Source: CAYNFH01 sp964396385 (GTDB lineage Bacteria > Armatimonadota > Chthonomonadetes > Chthonomonadales > CAJBBX01). Taken from it: a DNA stretch of 64,000 nt. The stretch spans positions 1 through 64,000 of the forward strand of contig CAYNFH010000002.1 of the NCBI GenBank assembly GCA_964396385.1, read 5' to 3'. Position numbers and translations under genes: made by a program. The number at the start of each line of letters is the position of its first letter. Position 1 is the stretch's first letter. Shown here piece after piece: positions 11,093 through 20,507 of the stretch. The notes beneath the pieces were generated by a model. That model was given only the letters and a program-made list of their open reading frames with translations. It searched no databases and was not told the DNA's origin.

Positions 11093-12013
11093 CTATCGAA
11101 TCCTATCTGCGTATGGTTTTTCGTGGGCGAGGAGGCGTTTGCGACGGCTGATGGCGACGTGGTCCGGGTACTTGCCGGCGTCGTGGTCCAGGCCGGTGTC
11201 CCGATCCAGGAAGAGCGGGAAGTCCGTGGCGGGCGGCTTGGTGTGGTCGTAGGCGTAGCTGTAGGATCGCATGATGATCCGCTGCTCCCGGTTGAGGGTC
11301 TGGAGCCACTCCGGGTCGTTCTGCAGCCGGTCCGCCGCCACGATCCAGGAGGGACAGTAGGCCAGGAAGATGTTCTTGCGGACCGTGTCCGTCTCGTTGG
11401 GCTCCACGCGGTGCCAGACGTTGCAGTTCATGAGGGTGATGGTGCCGCGCGGAACGCAGAGGACCATCTCGTCCGGCACGCTCTCGTGGGTGTCGTAGTA
11501 GGGGAAGTACTGCTCCCGCTGGGAGCGCGGGCGCATGACGATGTTGCCCATGCGCGGGTGCGGCAGATCCGTAAGCCAGTAGCCTATCTTGATCTGGCAC
11601 GGCAGGTCCGGCGAGAATACCTGGTACGGCACGGCCCGTGCGCCATCCGGGTGCCACTTGTTGTAGTCGCCGCCGCGAGGCCGCACGAAGAACTGGGAGA
11701 GGTGGAGCTTCAGGAGCTCGCCATAGAAGTCGTAGACGTAGCCGACGTGGCGAGGATGGTCGATCAGCTCGGCGAAGACGGGGTCCAGCTCCACGATGTT
11801 CTCGCGAGCGTAGAAGCGCGACGGGTCGAAATGCTCGTCCTTGTGGATGTGGCGGTCGATGGCATCTATGTAGCGAGCGATCTCGTCGTCCGTGAGGCGG
11901 TCCGGGAGGATGAGGTAGCCCTCGCGCTCGAAGAACTCGCGCTGCTCCGGGGTGAAGCCCGGTGGTGCGAGGCGGTATGTAGACTCGGTTGGGTCCTTTA
12001 ACGTGGTTGTCAT
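11093..12013 (-). CDS. Phytanoyl-CoA dioxygenase (PhyH)-family Fe(II)/2-oxoglutarate enzyme
   Basis: A 306-residue non-haem iron oxygenase. The facial triad is readable as H121-x-D123 in KWHPDGA and H201 in NVWHRVEPNETDTVRKN, with R212 placed to bind the 2-oxoglutarate carboxylate. The N-terminus has the family's EFFEREGYLILPDRLTDDEI helix. Such enzymes hydroxylate small molecules; the substrate is not deducible. It stands alone, convergent with the PcfJ gene. The ATG at 12013 opens MTTTLKDPTES. Confidence 0.88.
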   Translation of the reverse strand: MTTTLKDPTESTYRLAPPGFTPEQREFFEREGYLILPDRLTDDEIARYIDAIDRHIHKDEHFDPSRFYARENIVELDPVFAELIDHPRHVGYVYDFYGELLKLHLSQFFVRPRGGDYNKWHPDGARAVPYQVFSPDLPCQIKIGYWLTDLPHPRMGNIVMRPRSQREQYFPYYDTHESVPDEMVLCVPRGTITLMNCNVWHRVEPNETDTVRKNIFLAYCPSWIVAADRLQNDPEWLQTLNREQRIIMRSYSYAYDHTKPPATDFPLFLDRDTGLDHDAGKYPDHVAISRRKRLLAHEKPYADRIR

Positions 12014-12053
12014 TGATTGTGCCTATTCAGATCTGAATCGCGGCAAGGTAAGG

Positions 12054-12145
12054 TGTCATTCTGAACCAAGTGAGGGATCTGCTTTTCTCCGGCAGAGTAC
12101 GCTCCGTTACCGTAAAGCAGATTCCTCGCGGAGCTCGGGATGACA
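12054..12145. repeat. Complete palindromic TGTCATTC element
   Basis: The left arm starts TGTCATTCTGAACCAAG and runs to GGATCTGCTTT. The right arm starts AAAGCAGATTCCTCG and ends GGGATGACA. The arms are imperfect reverse complements around a 28-base centre. Half-copies lie in the second helicase gene and another whole copy at 48277-48384. No coding frame is inside. It resembles a non-autonomous mobile or REP-like element. Confidence 0.75.
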
Positions 12146-12197
12146 GGTTGGTGCGCTCAAGGGTCCCTTCCTACAACTAGGCGCTTGTGCCGTCGGA

Positions 12198-12550
12198 TCA
12201 CTCGGGAAGGCGGTTGCTGTAGTTCTCCCCTACCCGCATGCGAGTGGCGGCACCGTCCGGGCCGAGCTCGAACTCCACGAAGTCGCCATCCTCCACGAAG
12301 GGGCCGGTGGCGCGGGTGCGGAACCGGCGCGGGCCGATGGGCTCCAGCGTGACCTGCGTGGCGGCGGGTCCGCGAAGCCGAAGCCGCGGCACCAGATCAG
12401 CTCCTGGTCGTAGATGACGCCGAGGGTCATTCCCGGCAGGCCGGCGTAGGCCATGCGGCTCTCCACCCACGCCTCCAGGATCCGAATGCCGGCCTGGACC
12501 TCCGGACGCGCAGTGATGTCGCTGCCTATGGCTGCGGTTGTCTGTGCCAA
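12198..12550 (-). pseudogene. Serine hydrolase (beta-lactamase family) remnant with internal deletion
   Basis: A TTG at 12550 follows a very strong GGAGGTGA site and starts LAQTTAAIGSDITARP, leading to LPGMTLGVIYDQELIWCRG. This is the typical N-terminus of class C beta-lactamase-like serine hydrolases. Near 12370 the frame changes, and a different frame continues VTLEPIGPRRFRTRATG to MRVGENYSNRLPE, the typical C-terminal tail. The whole catalytic middle with SxxK and YxN is missing, so about 300-400 residues have been deleted and the ends joined out of frame. The intact ribosome binding site suggests recent decay. Confidence 0.7.
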
Positions 12551-12740
12551 GGGATGCTCACCTCCACCCGCACGTTCGGCTTTGTGGGGCCGCGCTCCTC
12601 CCCGGCAGGGCTGAGCGTACCTAGGCCCACCCACCGAGCGTCCCACCCATTGCTCCGCTCCTCGCCCTCCCTGGGAGCGAGGGGCGCCACAACTCGGGTA
12701 GCGTTGGGCTGGCAGGGGCTTTGCAGCCGAGGGCAGAACG

Positions 12741-13856
12741 GTGGGAGCGAAAGGGGGGCGTGTGTCCTATCTCTGGTACTGGCCGTCAGGAGGGTGGGAT
12801 TTCGAGCGGTGGCGGGACGGCTGCTCGTGGACGCCGGTGCGGGGGCCGCAGTCCGGACAGAAGGACCTCCGGCCTCCAATCCCGCGACGCGAATCTCTGC
12901 AAGAGTGGGAGGCTCTTCGGCCGGAGCTGCTGAGACTGACATGTGAGCTGCTGGGCGAAGTATCGGACTCACCGCCTGCCGAGATGCGCTGGGAGACGCT
13001 GGAGGAGTTTCCAGGCACCTCTTACCAGCTACGCCGCATCCGCTACTCGCTCACGGACCGGGAGTGGGGCTACGCCTGGCTGCTGCTCCCTCGCGAGACA
13101 GACTCGCCACGACCCGCGGTGATCGCGCTGCACCAGACGGTGCCGCAGGGCAAGGACGAGCCCGTAGGAATCGAAGGCGATCCGGCGCTGGCGTACGGGC
13201 GAGAGCTGGCCGAGCGCGGGTTTGTGGTCCTGGCACCGGACGCGGTGGGGTTCGGGGAGCGGCGCATGGACCAACCGGGCGCCCTCTACCGGAGCGCCGA
13301 CCGCTTCTTCCAGGCACACCCGGAGGGCTCCGTCATGGCGAAGATGGCGTTCGACACCTCGCGCGCGGTGGACTTCCTGGAACGGATGCCGGAGGTGGAT
13401 TCCGCGCGCATCGGCTGCATCGGGCACTCCCACGGCGGTTATGGAACGCTGTTCGCGATGCTGCGGGATGAGCGGATCCGCGCCGGGGTGATTAGCTGCG
13501 GCGTCACGCCCCTCCGGACCGACCCTACGCCGGAGCGCTGGTGGCGCCGAACCGCTCTCATCCCGAGGCTGGGCCTGTACGAGAGCGCGATGGAGGGGAC
13601 GCCGGTGGACTTCCACCAATGGATCGCGCTCCTCGCGCCGCGGCCGGTGTTCCTCTCCGCCGCGCTGAACGACGCCATCTTCCCGAACACCGAATCGCTG
13701 CGGCGCCTCGCACGGCGGGCGCGTTCGGTGTATGGGGTGTACGGCGCGGTATCCTGTCTGCGCCCGTGGATCTTTCACGGACCGCACTGCTTCCCGCGTG
13801 AGGCGCGGACCAGAGCGTACCGGATGCTGGAGGAGACGTTTTGCTCATTCCGATGA
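12741..13856 (+). CDS. Alpha/beta hydrolase (dienelactone hydrolase or acetyl-esterase-like)
   Basis: A serine hydrolase of up to 371 residues. The nucleophile elbow is GCIGHSHGGYG, a likely acid lies in SAALNDAIFPNTES and the histidine in FHGPHCFP. An HQTVPQGKDEP loop and VLAPDAVGFGERR precede the elbow, as in large esterases acting on acylated sugars. The GTG at 12741 is the furthest possible start. GTG 12762 or 12837 are alternatives, because the first 45 residues look non-conserved and the homology-like part begins near PPIPRRESLQEWEALRP. Its end overlaps the start of the heparinase-like gene by 16 bases, so they are translationally coupled. Confidence 0.78.
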   Translation: MGAKGGRVSYLWYWPSGGWDFERWRDGCSWTPVRGPQSGQKDLRPPIPRRESLQEWEALRPELLRLTCELLGEVSDSPPAEMRWETLEEFPGTSYQLRRIRYSLTDREWGYAWLLLPRETDSPRPAVIALHQTVPQGKDEPVGIEGDPALAYGRELAERGFVVLAPDAVGFGERRMDQPGALYRSADRFFQAHPEGSVMAKMAFDTSRAVDFLERMPEVDSARIGCIGHSHGGYGTLFAMLRDERIRAGVISCGVTPLRTDPTPERWWRRTALIPRLGLYESAMEGTPVDFHQWIALLAPRPVFLSAALNDAIFPNTESLRRLARRARSVYGVYGAVSCLRPWIFHGPHCFPREARTRAYRMLEETFCSFR

Positions 13857-16594
13857 TCCTTCTCACGACTATGTCAGCCCACCCCGCCCATAGCGTCTTC
13901 TACCCGCCTGCGCTGGTGGCACGGGCGCGGGAGAACATCCGGCGCGGGGGATGGGCCGCCCAGGAGGGAGACCGGCTGGTGGCGGCGGCCCAGCCGTGGA
14001 TGCGCATGCCGGACGACGAGCTGTGGCAGCTCATGTTCGGGAACACCATCCGCAGGAGCTGGATGGTGTGGTCGAACGGGTTCTGCCCTGCCTGCAAGCA
14101 GCCGGTGCCCATGTACACCTGGGAGATAGACGCCCTCCGCACGCCGTGGAAGGTCCGCTGCCCCCACTGCGGGGAGCTGTTTCCCAAGAACGACTTCGCC
14201 CGTTTCTACCGCTCCGGACTGGATGAACACGGCATCTTCGAACCGGCCAGGGCGGACCGGTCTCTGCTGTACAACACGGAGCACCCCGATCCGCACGACC
14301 CGCTCCACCTGTTCGGCGTGGATGATGGCGAGGGCTACGTTCAGGGCGACCATCGCTGGCGCTTCATCGGCGCTTACCTCATCTACGGCCAGTGGAAGCA
14401 AGCCGTCTATGGGGGCATCGTTCGCCTGGCGGCGGCATACACCTTGACCGGCGACCGCGCCTATGCCCATAAGGCGCTGGTACTCCTCGACCGCGTGGCG
14501 GACCTCTACCGCACGTTCGACTTCGGCCGCGAAGGCGTGATGTACGAGGGCCCGCCCAGCGCCGGATACGTCTCCACGTGGCATGACGCCTGCGAGGAGA
14601 CACGTGAGCTGGCTCTGGCGTGGGATCAGGTTCGGGACGCACTGGACGGCGACACGGGCCTGGTGGCGTTTCTTTCCGAGCAGGCTCACCGCTACGCTCT
14701 CGACAATCCCAAAACCACAGCCGAAGACATCCGCCGCAACGTAGAGGACCGCATCCTGCGGGACGCGCTGGCGCATCGAGACAGGATCCACTCCAACTAT
14801 CCGCGGACCGAGATAGCCGTGGCGACTATCCTCACCGTGCTAGGGTGGCCCGAGAACCGGCAGGAGGTGCTTAGCCTGCTGGATCCGGTGCTGGATAAGT
14901 CCACGGCCGTGGACGGAGTTACGGGCGAGAAGGGGCTGGCGGGCTACACCGCTTTCACCATTCGCGGGGTTGCTCTGCTCCTGGCGCAGTACGACCGGAT
15001 GGACCCCACATTTCTGCCGGAGATGCTGCGCCGCCACCCGCGCCTCCATGCCATGTTCCGCTTCCACGTGGATACCCACTGCCTCTCGAGATACTATCCG
15101 GAGGTGGGGGATTCCGGTGGCTTTGCACAGCCTGTACCCACTTACCAGGGAGTCTCCTTCAGCTCGAATCCCGGCCTGGAGCCGAGTATGTACGGCTTCC
15201 TCTGGAGGCTATACCAGATCACCGGTGATGCTGCGTTTGTCCAGGCTCTGTACCAGGCAAACGGAGGCAAAGCGGACGGGCTGCCGTACGATCTGTTCGC
15301 AAAGGAGCCTCCGGCGTTCCAGCGGGGCGTACTGCAGGTCATCGCTCGCGAAGGTGTCGAGCCGCGGCTGCGCAGCGTCAACCTGAAGGAGTGGCATCTC
15401 GCGATACTCCGCTCCGGGCAAGGCGCGAACAGGCGGGCCGTGTGGTTGGAGTACGACAGCGGCGGGCCGCACGGCCACAAGAACGGCCTCAACCTGGGGC
15501 TGTTCGCGCACGGGCTGGATCTGCTGCCGGACTTCGGCTATCCGCCAGTCCAGTATGGCGGATGGTCCTCTCCCCGCGCCAACTGGTACCGTGCCACCGC
15601 GGCCCACAATACGGTGGTCGTGGACGGCCGGAACCAGCCCGACGGCGCGGGGACGTCCACGATCTGGGCGGACGGCGAGCGGTTTCATGCCGTCCGCGGG
15701 AACGCTCCAGCGCTGAACGGCGGGCACGAGTACGAGCGGACCATCGCGCTGGTGGACGTCTCCGACCGGGACGCCTACGTGGTGGACCTGTTCCGCGTGC
15801 AAGGCGGAGCGGACCACGCCATGTTCCTGCACGGTCCCTTCGGTACGATCCAGGTCGAAGGCTTACCGCGCTCCCCTGCCCCGGAGTATGGACACGACGC
15901 GCTACTGCGCGACTTCCGCGGCGGGACACCCGCGGCGGAGAGCTGGTCCGCAGAATGGAATGTGGAGGACCGGTACCATGTGGCGTTGCCGGGCGCGCAA
16001 GTGCGTCTGCGCTGTACCGAACTGACCCGTGGCGCTCGGGGTTTTACCTGCGAAGCCTGGGTCTCGCCCAGCGGCTTCCAGCAGACCGAGGAGGCCTGGA
16101 TCCCATGCATCGTGGTCCGCCGCGGTAAGGAGGACGGAGGACCGAGGATGGGGGACGGACGGATCCCCCAGGCGCTGACGTCTACTTTTGTGTCCGTGCT
16201 GGAACCGTACGAGGGCTCTCGCGCTGCAAAGTCCATCCGCAGGCTGGATCCGGACGGGCAGGATTCCGAGGCGGTCGTGGAGGTCGGGCTTTCGGACGGG
16301 CGGCGTGACCTGCTGGCGGCACAAATGACCCAGGGTGCCCTCACGGAGCGAGGTTGGCGCCTGCATACGGACGCGGAGCTGTGCCATGTCCGGCGCGCCA
16401 CGGATGGGCACGTGGAGCACATCGCCCTTTGCCACGGCAGCTTCCTGCAGGTGGGAGTGGTAAGACTGACGCTAACTGAGCCGGTAGAATTCGTGGAGGT
16501 GGCACTGGAGGGCAGCGGCGCCCGGATCGTGGGCGACAATGGTGCGATCGTGAAGACGCTGACGGTTCGCGGGCGCACCGTCCCGGTGCGATGA
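13841..16594 (+). CDS. Heparinase II/III-family polysaccharide lyase-like protein
   Basis: A 917-residue protein. It has a short hydrophobic N-terminus, a zinc-ribbon-like insert with C82, C85, C107 and C110 (CPACKQPV and CPHCGELFPKNDF), an alpha/alpha toroid (about 130-480) and a C-terminal beta-sandwich starting with the family phrase YDSGGPHGHKNGLNLGLFAH and YRATAAHNTVVVDG. The family cleaves uronic-acid polysaccharides such as heparin, heparan or alginate; the substrate here is unknown. The start is TTG 13841 with GGAGGAG upstream; ATG 13853 would give an ATGA overlap with the previous stop. The stop overlaps the next ATG at 16591 by 4 bases. Confidence 0.85.
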   Translation: MLIPMILLTTMSAHPAHSVFYPPALVARARENIRRGGWAAQEGDRLVAAAQPWMRMPDDELWQLMFGNTIRRSWMVWSNGFCPACKQPVPMYTWEIDALRTPWKVRCPHCGELFPKNDFARFYRSGLDEHGIFEPARADRSLLYNTEHPDPHDPLHLFGVDDGEGYVQGDHRWRFIGAYLIYGQWKQAVYGGIVRLAAAYTLTGDRAYAHKALVLLDRVADLYRTFDFGREGVMYEGPPSAGYVSTWHDACEETRELALAWDQVRDALDGDTGLVAFLSEQAHRYALDNPKTTAEDIRRNVEDRILRDALAHRDRIHSNYPRTEIAVATILTVLGWPENRQEVLSLLDPVLDKSTAVDGVTGEKGLAGYTAFTIRGVALLLAQYDRMDPTFLPEMLRRHPRLHAMFRFHVDTHCLSRYYPEVGDSGGFAQPVPTYQGVSFSSNPGLEPSMYGFLWRLYQITGDAAFVQALYQANGGKADGLPYDLFAKEPPAFQRGVLQVIAREGVEPRLRSVNLKEWHLAILRSGQGANRRAVWLEYDSGGPHGHKNGLNLGLFAHGLDLLPDFGYPPVQYGGWSSPRANWYRATAAHNTVVVDGRNQPDGAGTSTIWADGERFHAVRGNAPALNGGHEYERTIALVDVSDRDAYVVDLFRVQGGADHAMFLHGPFGTIQVEGLPRSPAPEYGHDALLRDFRGGTPAAESWSAEWNVEDRYHVALPGAQVRLRCTELTRGARGFTCEAWVSPSGFQQTEEAWIPCIVVRRGKEDGGPRMGDGRIPQALTSTFVSVLEPYEGSRAAKSIRRLDPDGQDSEAVVEVGLSDGRRDLLAAQMTQGALTERGWRLHTDAELCHVRRATDGHVEHIALCHGSFLQVGVVRLTLTEPVEFVEVALEGSGARIVGDNGAIVKTLTVRGRTVPVR

Positions 16595-18516
16595 TCGATC
16601 CGACCTCCAGCCCGCTTCCAGAATCGCCCCAGCCGAAGCCTTCGCCCAGTCCTTTGCGCATCCGGGCGCGGGCGATTGCGGTCACCTTCGCCGCGCAGGC
16701 GGTCCTGATCGCGTGGACGGCGGACAGCGAGATCGCGCGCGGGATCTACCTCATCTGCTATGCCCTGATGATGCCGACGGTGCTCTACCTGCTGGCCGCA
16801 CGGCTCCTGCAGGGATGGCTGGAGCGGCACGAGGTGCTGTTCAGCTACGTGGTCCTCACCGGCACGCTGCCGATTATCGGCTTTGGCGCAATGCGGTTCC
16901 TGCTGCCCGGCGCGGGCTATCTGCCCTACTTCTCGGAGACCCAGCCGCAGTGGGCGCGGTACCTGGGCGCGGCGGCCCGCCTGCCGGTGCTGCACGATCC
17001 GGCGGCCATCCGCGGGCTATACCGCGGCGCGGAGGGCGTGCCGTGGGGCGCCTGGCTGCCGTTCATCGGGTTCTGGAGCGTGTACCTGCTGGCGCTGAGC
17101 GGCGTCTGGCTCGGCCTGGCAGCCCTGCTCCACCGCGTGTGGATCCGCCAGGAGCGGCTGACGTTCCCGGTAGCGGTCCTCCCTCTCCAGCTCACCGACC
17201 CGCGCGACGACGTGCTTCACCGCCCGCTCTTCTGGCTGGGCTGCGCCATCCCGGCCGTGATGCAGAGCCTGCTGGCGCTGCACGACTGGTTTCCCGCGGT
17301 ACCCGCCGTGCAGCTCAAGGCGTTCGACGTGCGGCCACTATTCTTCACCTCCCCGCCCTGGAGCTCCATCCCGGATATCTCCATCGGCTTCTACCCCATG
17401 GCCATCGGGCTGGCCTACTTCGTGCCCAGCCATGTGAGCCTGAGCTGCTGGCTCTTCTGGCTGGTCGCCAAGCTCTCCTACGTGGGCGGAGCGATGGCGG
17501 GCCTGGACTCGGGCGGGGCGGGCTCCTCGCGGTTCCCGTTCAAGGAGGAGCAGGCGGCGGGCGCCTGGATCGCGTTCGGGCTGATGGCGCTGTGGACGGC
17601 CCGCCGGTCTCTCCAAAGCGCCCGATCGGACTTGTCAGACCGGGCGGACAGGTCTGACAATGGGCAGATTCGACTCTGGGCTGGTGGCGCAGTGGCCTGC
17701 GGCGGCGTGTGCATCCTGATGATGCTGGCGGCAGGCATGACAGGTGCGATGGCCGCGCTGGTCCTGACGGTCTACGTGCTGTACGTGGTGAGCGGAGCGC
17801 GGGTCCGGGCGGAGGCCGGGGGGCAGTGGACCTTCGCGCCGGCCCTGTGGACGCCGTACAGAGTGGCAACCGCGGCGCTCGGCTCGCGGGACCTCGGGCT
17901 CCAGCCTCTGGCGGCGGGGGCGCACTTCGACTTGGTCCACGTGGACATCCGGGGTCAGTCGCTCCCCTACGTGCTGGAGGGGCTGAAGATCGCGGACTCC
18001 GCGGGGATTCCCTGGCAGACGGTTCTCCGATGGGTGGGGCTGGGCACGGTGACGGCGCTGGCGCTCGGCTGGTGGAGCAGCCTGAGCAACTTCTACGCGG
18101 TGGGCGCGACGACGGCACATGGGAATGCGTACGTCCTCACCAAAGCGCGCATCGAGATGGACCAGATGCACGCGGCTGCCAACAGCCACGCGGGTCCCGA
18201 CACGCCGGGGCTGGGGGCCATGGTCTTCGGGGCCACAGTAACGCTGCTTCTGGCGGCGCTCCGCGCTCGCTTCTCCGGCTTTCCGCTGCATGCGGTGGGT
18301 TACGTGCTGGCGAATACCTTCACGATGAACGCGTTTTTCGTGCCATTCCTCCTGGCCTGGGCGGCCAAGGTGTTCATCCAGCGGCTTGGCAACATCACGT
18401 ACCGCCGGAGCATCCCCTTCTTCGTGGGGCTCATCCTGGGCGATATTGCCACGCAGGCGGGCTGGGCCATTATCGGGCGGATACTGGACAAGCCGGTGTA
18501 TCAGTTTCTGTCGTGA
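16591..18516 (+). CDS. DUF6785/DUF6784-type multi-pass membrane protein, probable transporter
   Basis: A 641-residue protein with a proline-rich N-terminal tail and about a dozen membrane segments. These include IYLICYALMMPTVLYLLAA, the motif IRQERLTFPVAVLPLQLTDP, and a C-terminal DMDQM-like EMDQMHAAANSH segment. The layout resembles oligopeptide-transporter-like proteins annotated DUF6785 (N-terminal) plus DUF6784 (C-terminal). They are commonly next to polysaccharide-degrading enzymes. Coupling by a 4-base ATGA overlap to the heparinase-like gene suggests uptake or export of its substrate or products. The cytoplasmic loop near residue 350 contains a perfect inverted repeat in the DNA (17632-17660). 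Confidence 0.75.
   Translation: MIDPTSSPLPESPQPKPSPSPLRIRARAIAVTFAAQAVLIAWTADSEIARGIYLICYALMMPTVLYLLAARLLQGWLERHEVLFSYVVLTGTLPIIGFGAMRFLLPGAGYLPYFSETQPQWARYLGAAARLPVLHDPAAIRGLYRGAEGVPWGAWLPFIGFWSVYLLALSGVWLGLAALLHRVWIRQERLTFPVAVLPLQLTDPRDDVLHRPLFWLGCAIPAVMQSLLALHDWFPAVPAVQLKAFDVRPLFFTSPPWSSIPDISIGFYPMAIGLAYFVPSHVSLSCWLFWLVAKLSYVGGAMAGLDSGGAGSSRFPFKEEQAAGAWIAFGLMALWTARRSLQSARSDLSDRADRSDNGQIRLWAGGAVACGGVCILMMLAAGMTGAMAALVLTVYVLYVVSGARVRAEAGGQWTFAPALWTPYRVATAALGSRDLGLQPLAAGAHFDLVHVDIRGQSLPYVLEGLKIADSAGIPWQTVLRWVGLGTVTALALGWWSSLSNFYAVGATTAHGNAYVLTKARIEMDQMHAAANSHAGPDTPGLGAMVFGATVTLLLAALRARFSGFPLHAVGYVLANTFTMNAFFVPFLLAWAAKVFIQRLGNITYRRSIPFFVGLILGDIATQAGWAIIGRILDKPVYQFLS
17632..17660. repeat. Perfect 10-bp inverted repeat inside the DUF6785-type gene
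   Basis: TTGTCAGACC (17632-17641) and GGTCTGACAA (17651-17660) are exact reverse complements around GGGCGGACA. In frame the region reads SDLSDRADRSDNGQ, a hydrophilic insertion between membrane segments. It looks like an inserted repeat rather than ancestral protein sequence. Confidence 0.7.
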
Positions 18517-18567
18517 GTCGAGAGTCGTGAGTCGTGAGACCGGATCCGGGTGTTCAGGTGTTCAGGC
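18513..18567. repeat. Short tandem repeat array with CCGGATCCGG core
   Basis: GTGAGTC/GAGAGTC/GTGAGTC-type heptamers (18513-18538) are followed by the palindromic core CCGGATCCGG (18540-18549) and by two octamers TGTTCAGG (18551-18566). The array overlaps the stop codon of the membrane protein gene and fills most of the gap before the next gene. Confidence 0.8.
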
Positions 18568-18630
18568 ATGGGCAACGGTGGAGTTGCGTGAAGCCGCAGG
18601 ACTGTTTGGGAGGAGGCGGAACATAGGGGC

Positions 18631-20373
18631 ATGGCTGCGCCGAACCTGCCGCTAGGAGTGTGTGTGCTGCCGGAGATGGGGCGGAACGCCGCGCGCACGG
18701 TGGCGTATCCGGGCTACGTGCACGAGATCCTGGCGCACGCCGGGATCTGTTACGCGGCGGCGCCCTGGGATGAGCTGCCGGAGAAGTTGGATGGGCTGCG
18801 AATCCTGGTGACAGTTGGCGAAGCGGCTTTGCCCGAGGGGCTCCAGCAGCGGCTGCGGGAGTGGGTGGAAGCGGGCGGTGCGTGGCTCGCGGTGGCGGGC
18901 GTGTGCGGGATGGAGGAGCTGTTCGGCGTGCGGGTGGAGCAGCCGGCGTACTCCACGTGGGGCGGAGGGCTCTGCACGCTGGGCGAGGGGTATGTGCGGC
19001 CAGGCGGCGGGGGTGCGCTAATGGACCACGTCCAGTATCCGCTGCACTATTTCAACGGGCTGCCGGTGCAGGCGGTGGGGGCGTCCACGCTGGCGACGTG
19101 TCTGGACGCGCACGGGCGTGAGACGGAGCGAAGCGCAATAACGGAGCGAGACGTCGGGCCGGGGTACTGCCTGTTGATTGCGCCGGACGTGACGGGCGCG
19201 GTGGTGCGGATACAGCAGGGAATCGCGGTCACGCGGGATGGGGTGCCGGCGGGCGACGGCACCGCGCCAGTGAACGACGCAGTACTCAAGAGCGATGATG
19301 GCGCGGTGCTGGACTGGATTCTGGACCGGGAGCCGGTACCGGGCGTGCCAGGATTCCGCGCCTTCCTCCAGCCCATCGCCGACCAGTGGCGCGAGCTGCT
19401 TATCCGCGCCATCCTCCATACTGCCCGGAGGCAGAAGGTACCGCTGCCCGTGCTCTGGTACTATCCCCGCAACTTGCCGGCCCTCGGCCATCTCTCCCAC
19501 GACACGGACGGCAATGAGCCCGATCCGGCCTACGCGCTGCTGGATCACGAGCAGAAGCTGGAGGTAAAGTCGACGTGGTGCGTGATCTTGCCGGGATACG
19601 ACGGCGGACTCATCCGGTCCATCGGGAGGCACGGCCACGAGCTAGCGCTGCACTACGATGCCATGACGGACGGCTGCCCCTGGAGCGAGGAGGAGTTCGA
19701 TCGGCAGTGGCGGCTGTTGACGGAGCTGTTTGGGGAACGACCTACCAGCAACAAGAACCACTACCTGCGATGGGAGGGCGATACGGAGCTGTGGGAGTGG
19801 TGCTGTGAACGGGGAATCCAGCTCGACCAGTCTAAAGGCGCTTCCAAGACCGGCGAGGCGGGATTCAACTTCGGGACGTGCCATCCGTACTTCCCGGTGG
19901 CGCGCGAGGGCGCCCTTCTCGACGTGCTGGAGCTGCCCACGCCCACGCAGGACCTGGGAGTGTTCGCGCCGCCGGAACTGCTGGATCCGCTGCTGGGCGC
20001 CGTTACGCGCCACCACGGCGTGCTGCACCTGCTGTTCCACCCGGCGCACGTGACCAAGCCGGCGGTGGCGGCCGCGCTCATCGATGCCGTTGAGCGAGGC
20101 AGAAAAGCCGGGCTGGAGTGGTGGACGGCGGCGGAGATTAACCATTGGGAGCGCGCCCGCCGGCAGGTGGAGTGGCTCGGATATGAGTGCGCGGATGGAA
20201 CCGTCCACGTGCGACTGCGGTGCGGGGTGCCATTCTCGGAGGCGACGATTCTCTGGCTCGCCGGCGACGGGGAAGCGGATACGGTATGTCGGTGGGGTGT
20301 CCCGTTCCGCGCGCATCCGTTTGACGCGGGGGCGGGAGAAGTGGTGGAGATTTCGTCCGAAGGTACAGCGTAG
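18631..20373 (+). CDS. Polysaccharide-deacetylase-fold protein with N-terminal GATase1-like domain
   Basis: A 580-residue protein. Residues about 1-220 resemble a beta-galactosidase-trimerisation/GATase1-like domain (ILVTVGEAALPEGLQQRL, then WVEAGGAWLAVAGVCG). Residues about 250-500 form a NodB-like barrel with candidate metal motifs in LGHLSHDTDGNEPD and RHGHELALHYDAM, and a late LLFHPAHV. NodB-fold enzymes remove acetyl groups from amino sugars. Activity is inferred because the metal set is not textbook. It belongs to the carbohydrate module starting at 12741. The ATG is preceded by GGAGGAGG and, closer, ATAGGGG. Confidence 0.72.
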   Translation: MAAPNLPLGVCVLPEMGRNAARTVAYPGYVHEILAHAGICYAAAPWDELPEKLDGLRILVTVGEAALPEGLQQRLREWVEAGGAWLAVAGVCGMEELFGVRVEQPAYSTWGGGLCTLGEGYVRPGGGGALMDHVQYPLHYFNGLPVQAVGASTLATCLDAHGRETERSAITERDVGPGYCLLIAPDVTGAVVRIQQGIAVTRDGVPAGDGTAPVNDAVLKSDDGAVLDWILDREPVPGVPGFRAFLQPIADQWRELLIRAILHTARRQKVPLPVLWYYPRNLPALGHLSHDTDGNEPDPAYALLDHEQKLEVKSTWCVILPGYDGGLIRSIGRHGHELALHYDAMTDGCPWSEEEFDRQWRLLTELFGERPTSNKNHYLRWEGDTELWEWCCERGIQLDQSKGASKTGEAGFNFGTCHPYFPVAREGALLDVLELPTPTQDLGVFAPPELLDPLLGAVTRHHGVLHLLFHPAHVTKPAVAAALIDAVERGRKAGLEWWTAAEINHWERARRQVEWLGYECADGTVHVRLRCGVPFSEATILWLAGDGEADTVCRWGVPFRAHPFDAGAGEVVEISSEGTA

Positions 20374-20390
20374 GGGTGACGGCTTTGCCC

Positions 20391-20487
20391 CGGGCGACTG
20401 AAGTCGCGGGCAACAAAGACGCAAAGTCCACCTTCGTGGACTCGGGATTCCGAAAAGGACCAGACGGGCGACCACACAGGGTCGCCC
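20391..20487. repeat. Double-hairpin repeat plus GGGCGACC hairpin in an intergenic gap
   Basis: GCGACTGAAGTCGC (20394-20407), an A-rich linker and GTCCACCTTCGTGGAC (20426-20441) form the same double-hairpin as at 3406-3460. It is followed by GGGCGACC-ACACAG-GGTCGCCC (20466-20487). All lie between the deacetylase-fold gene and the aminotransferase gene and could act in mRNA processing or termination. Confidence 0.7.
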
Positions 20488-20507
20488 CTACCAGTTGGAG
20501 AAGACCC

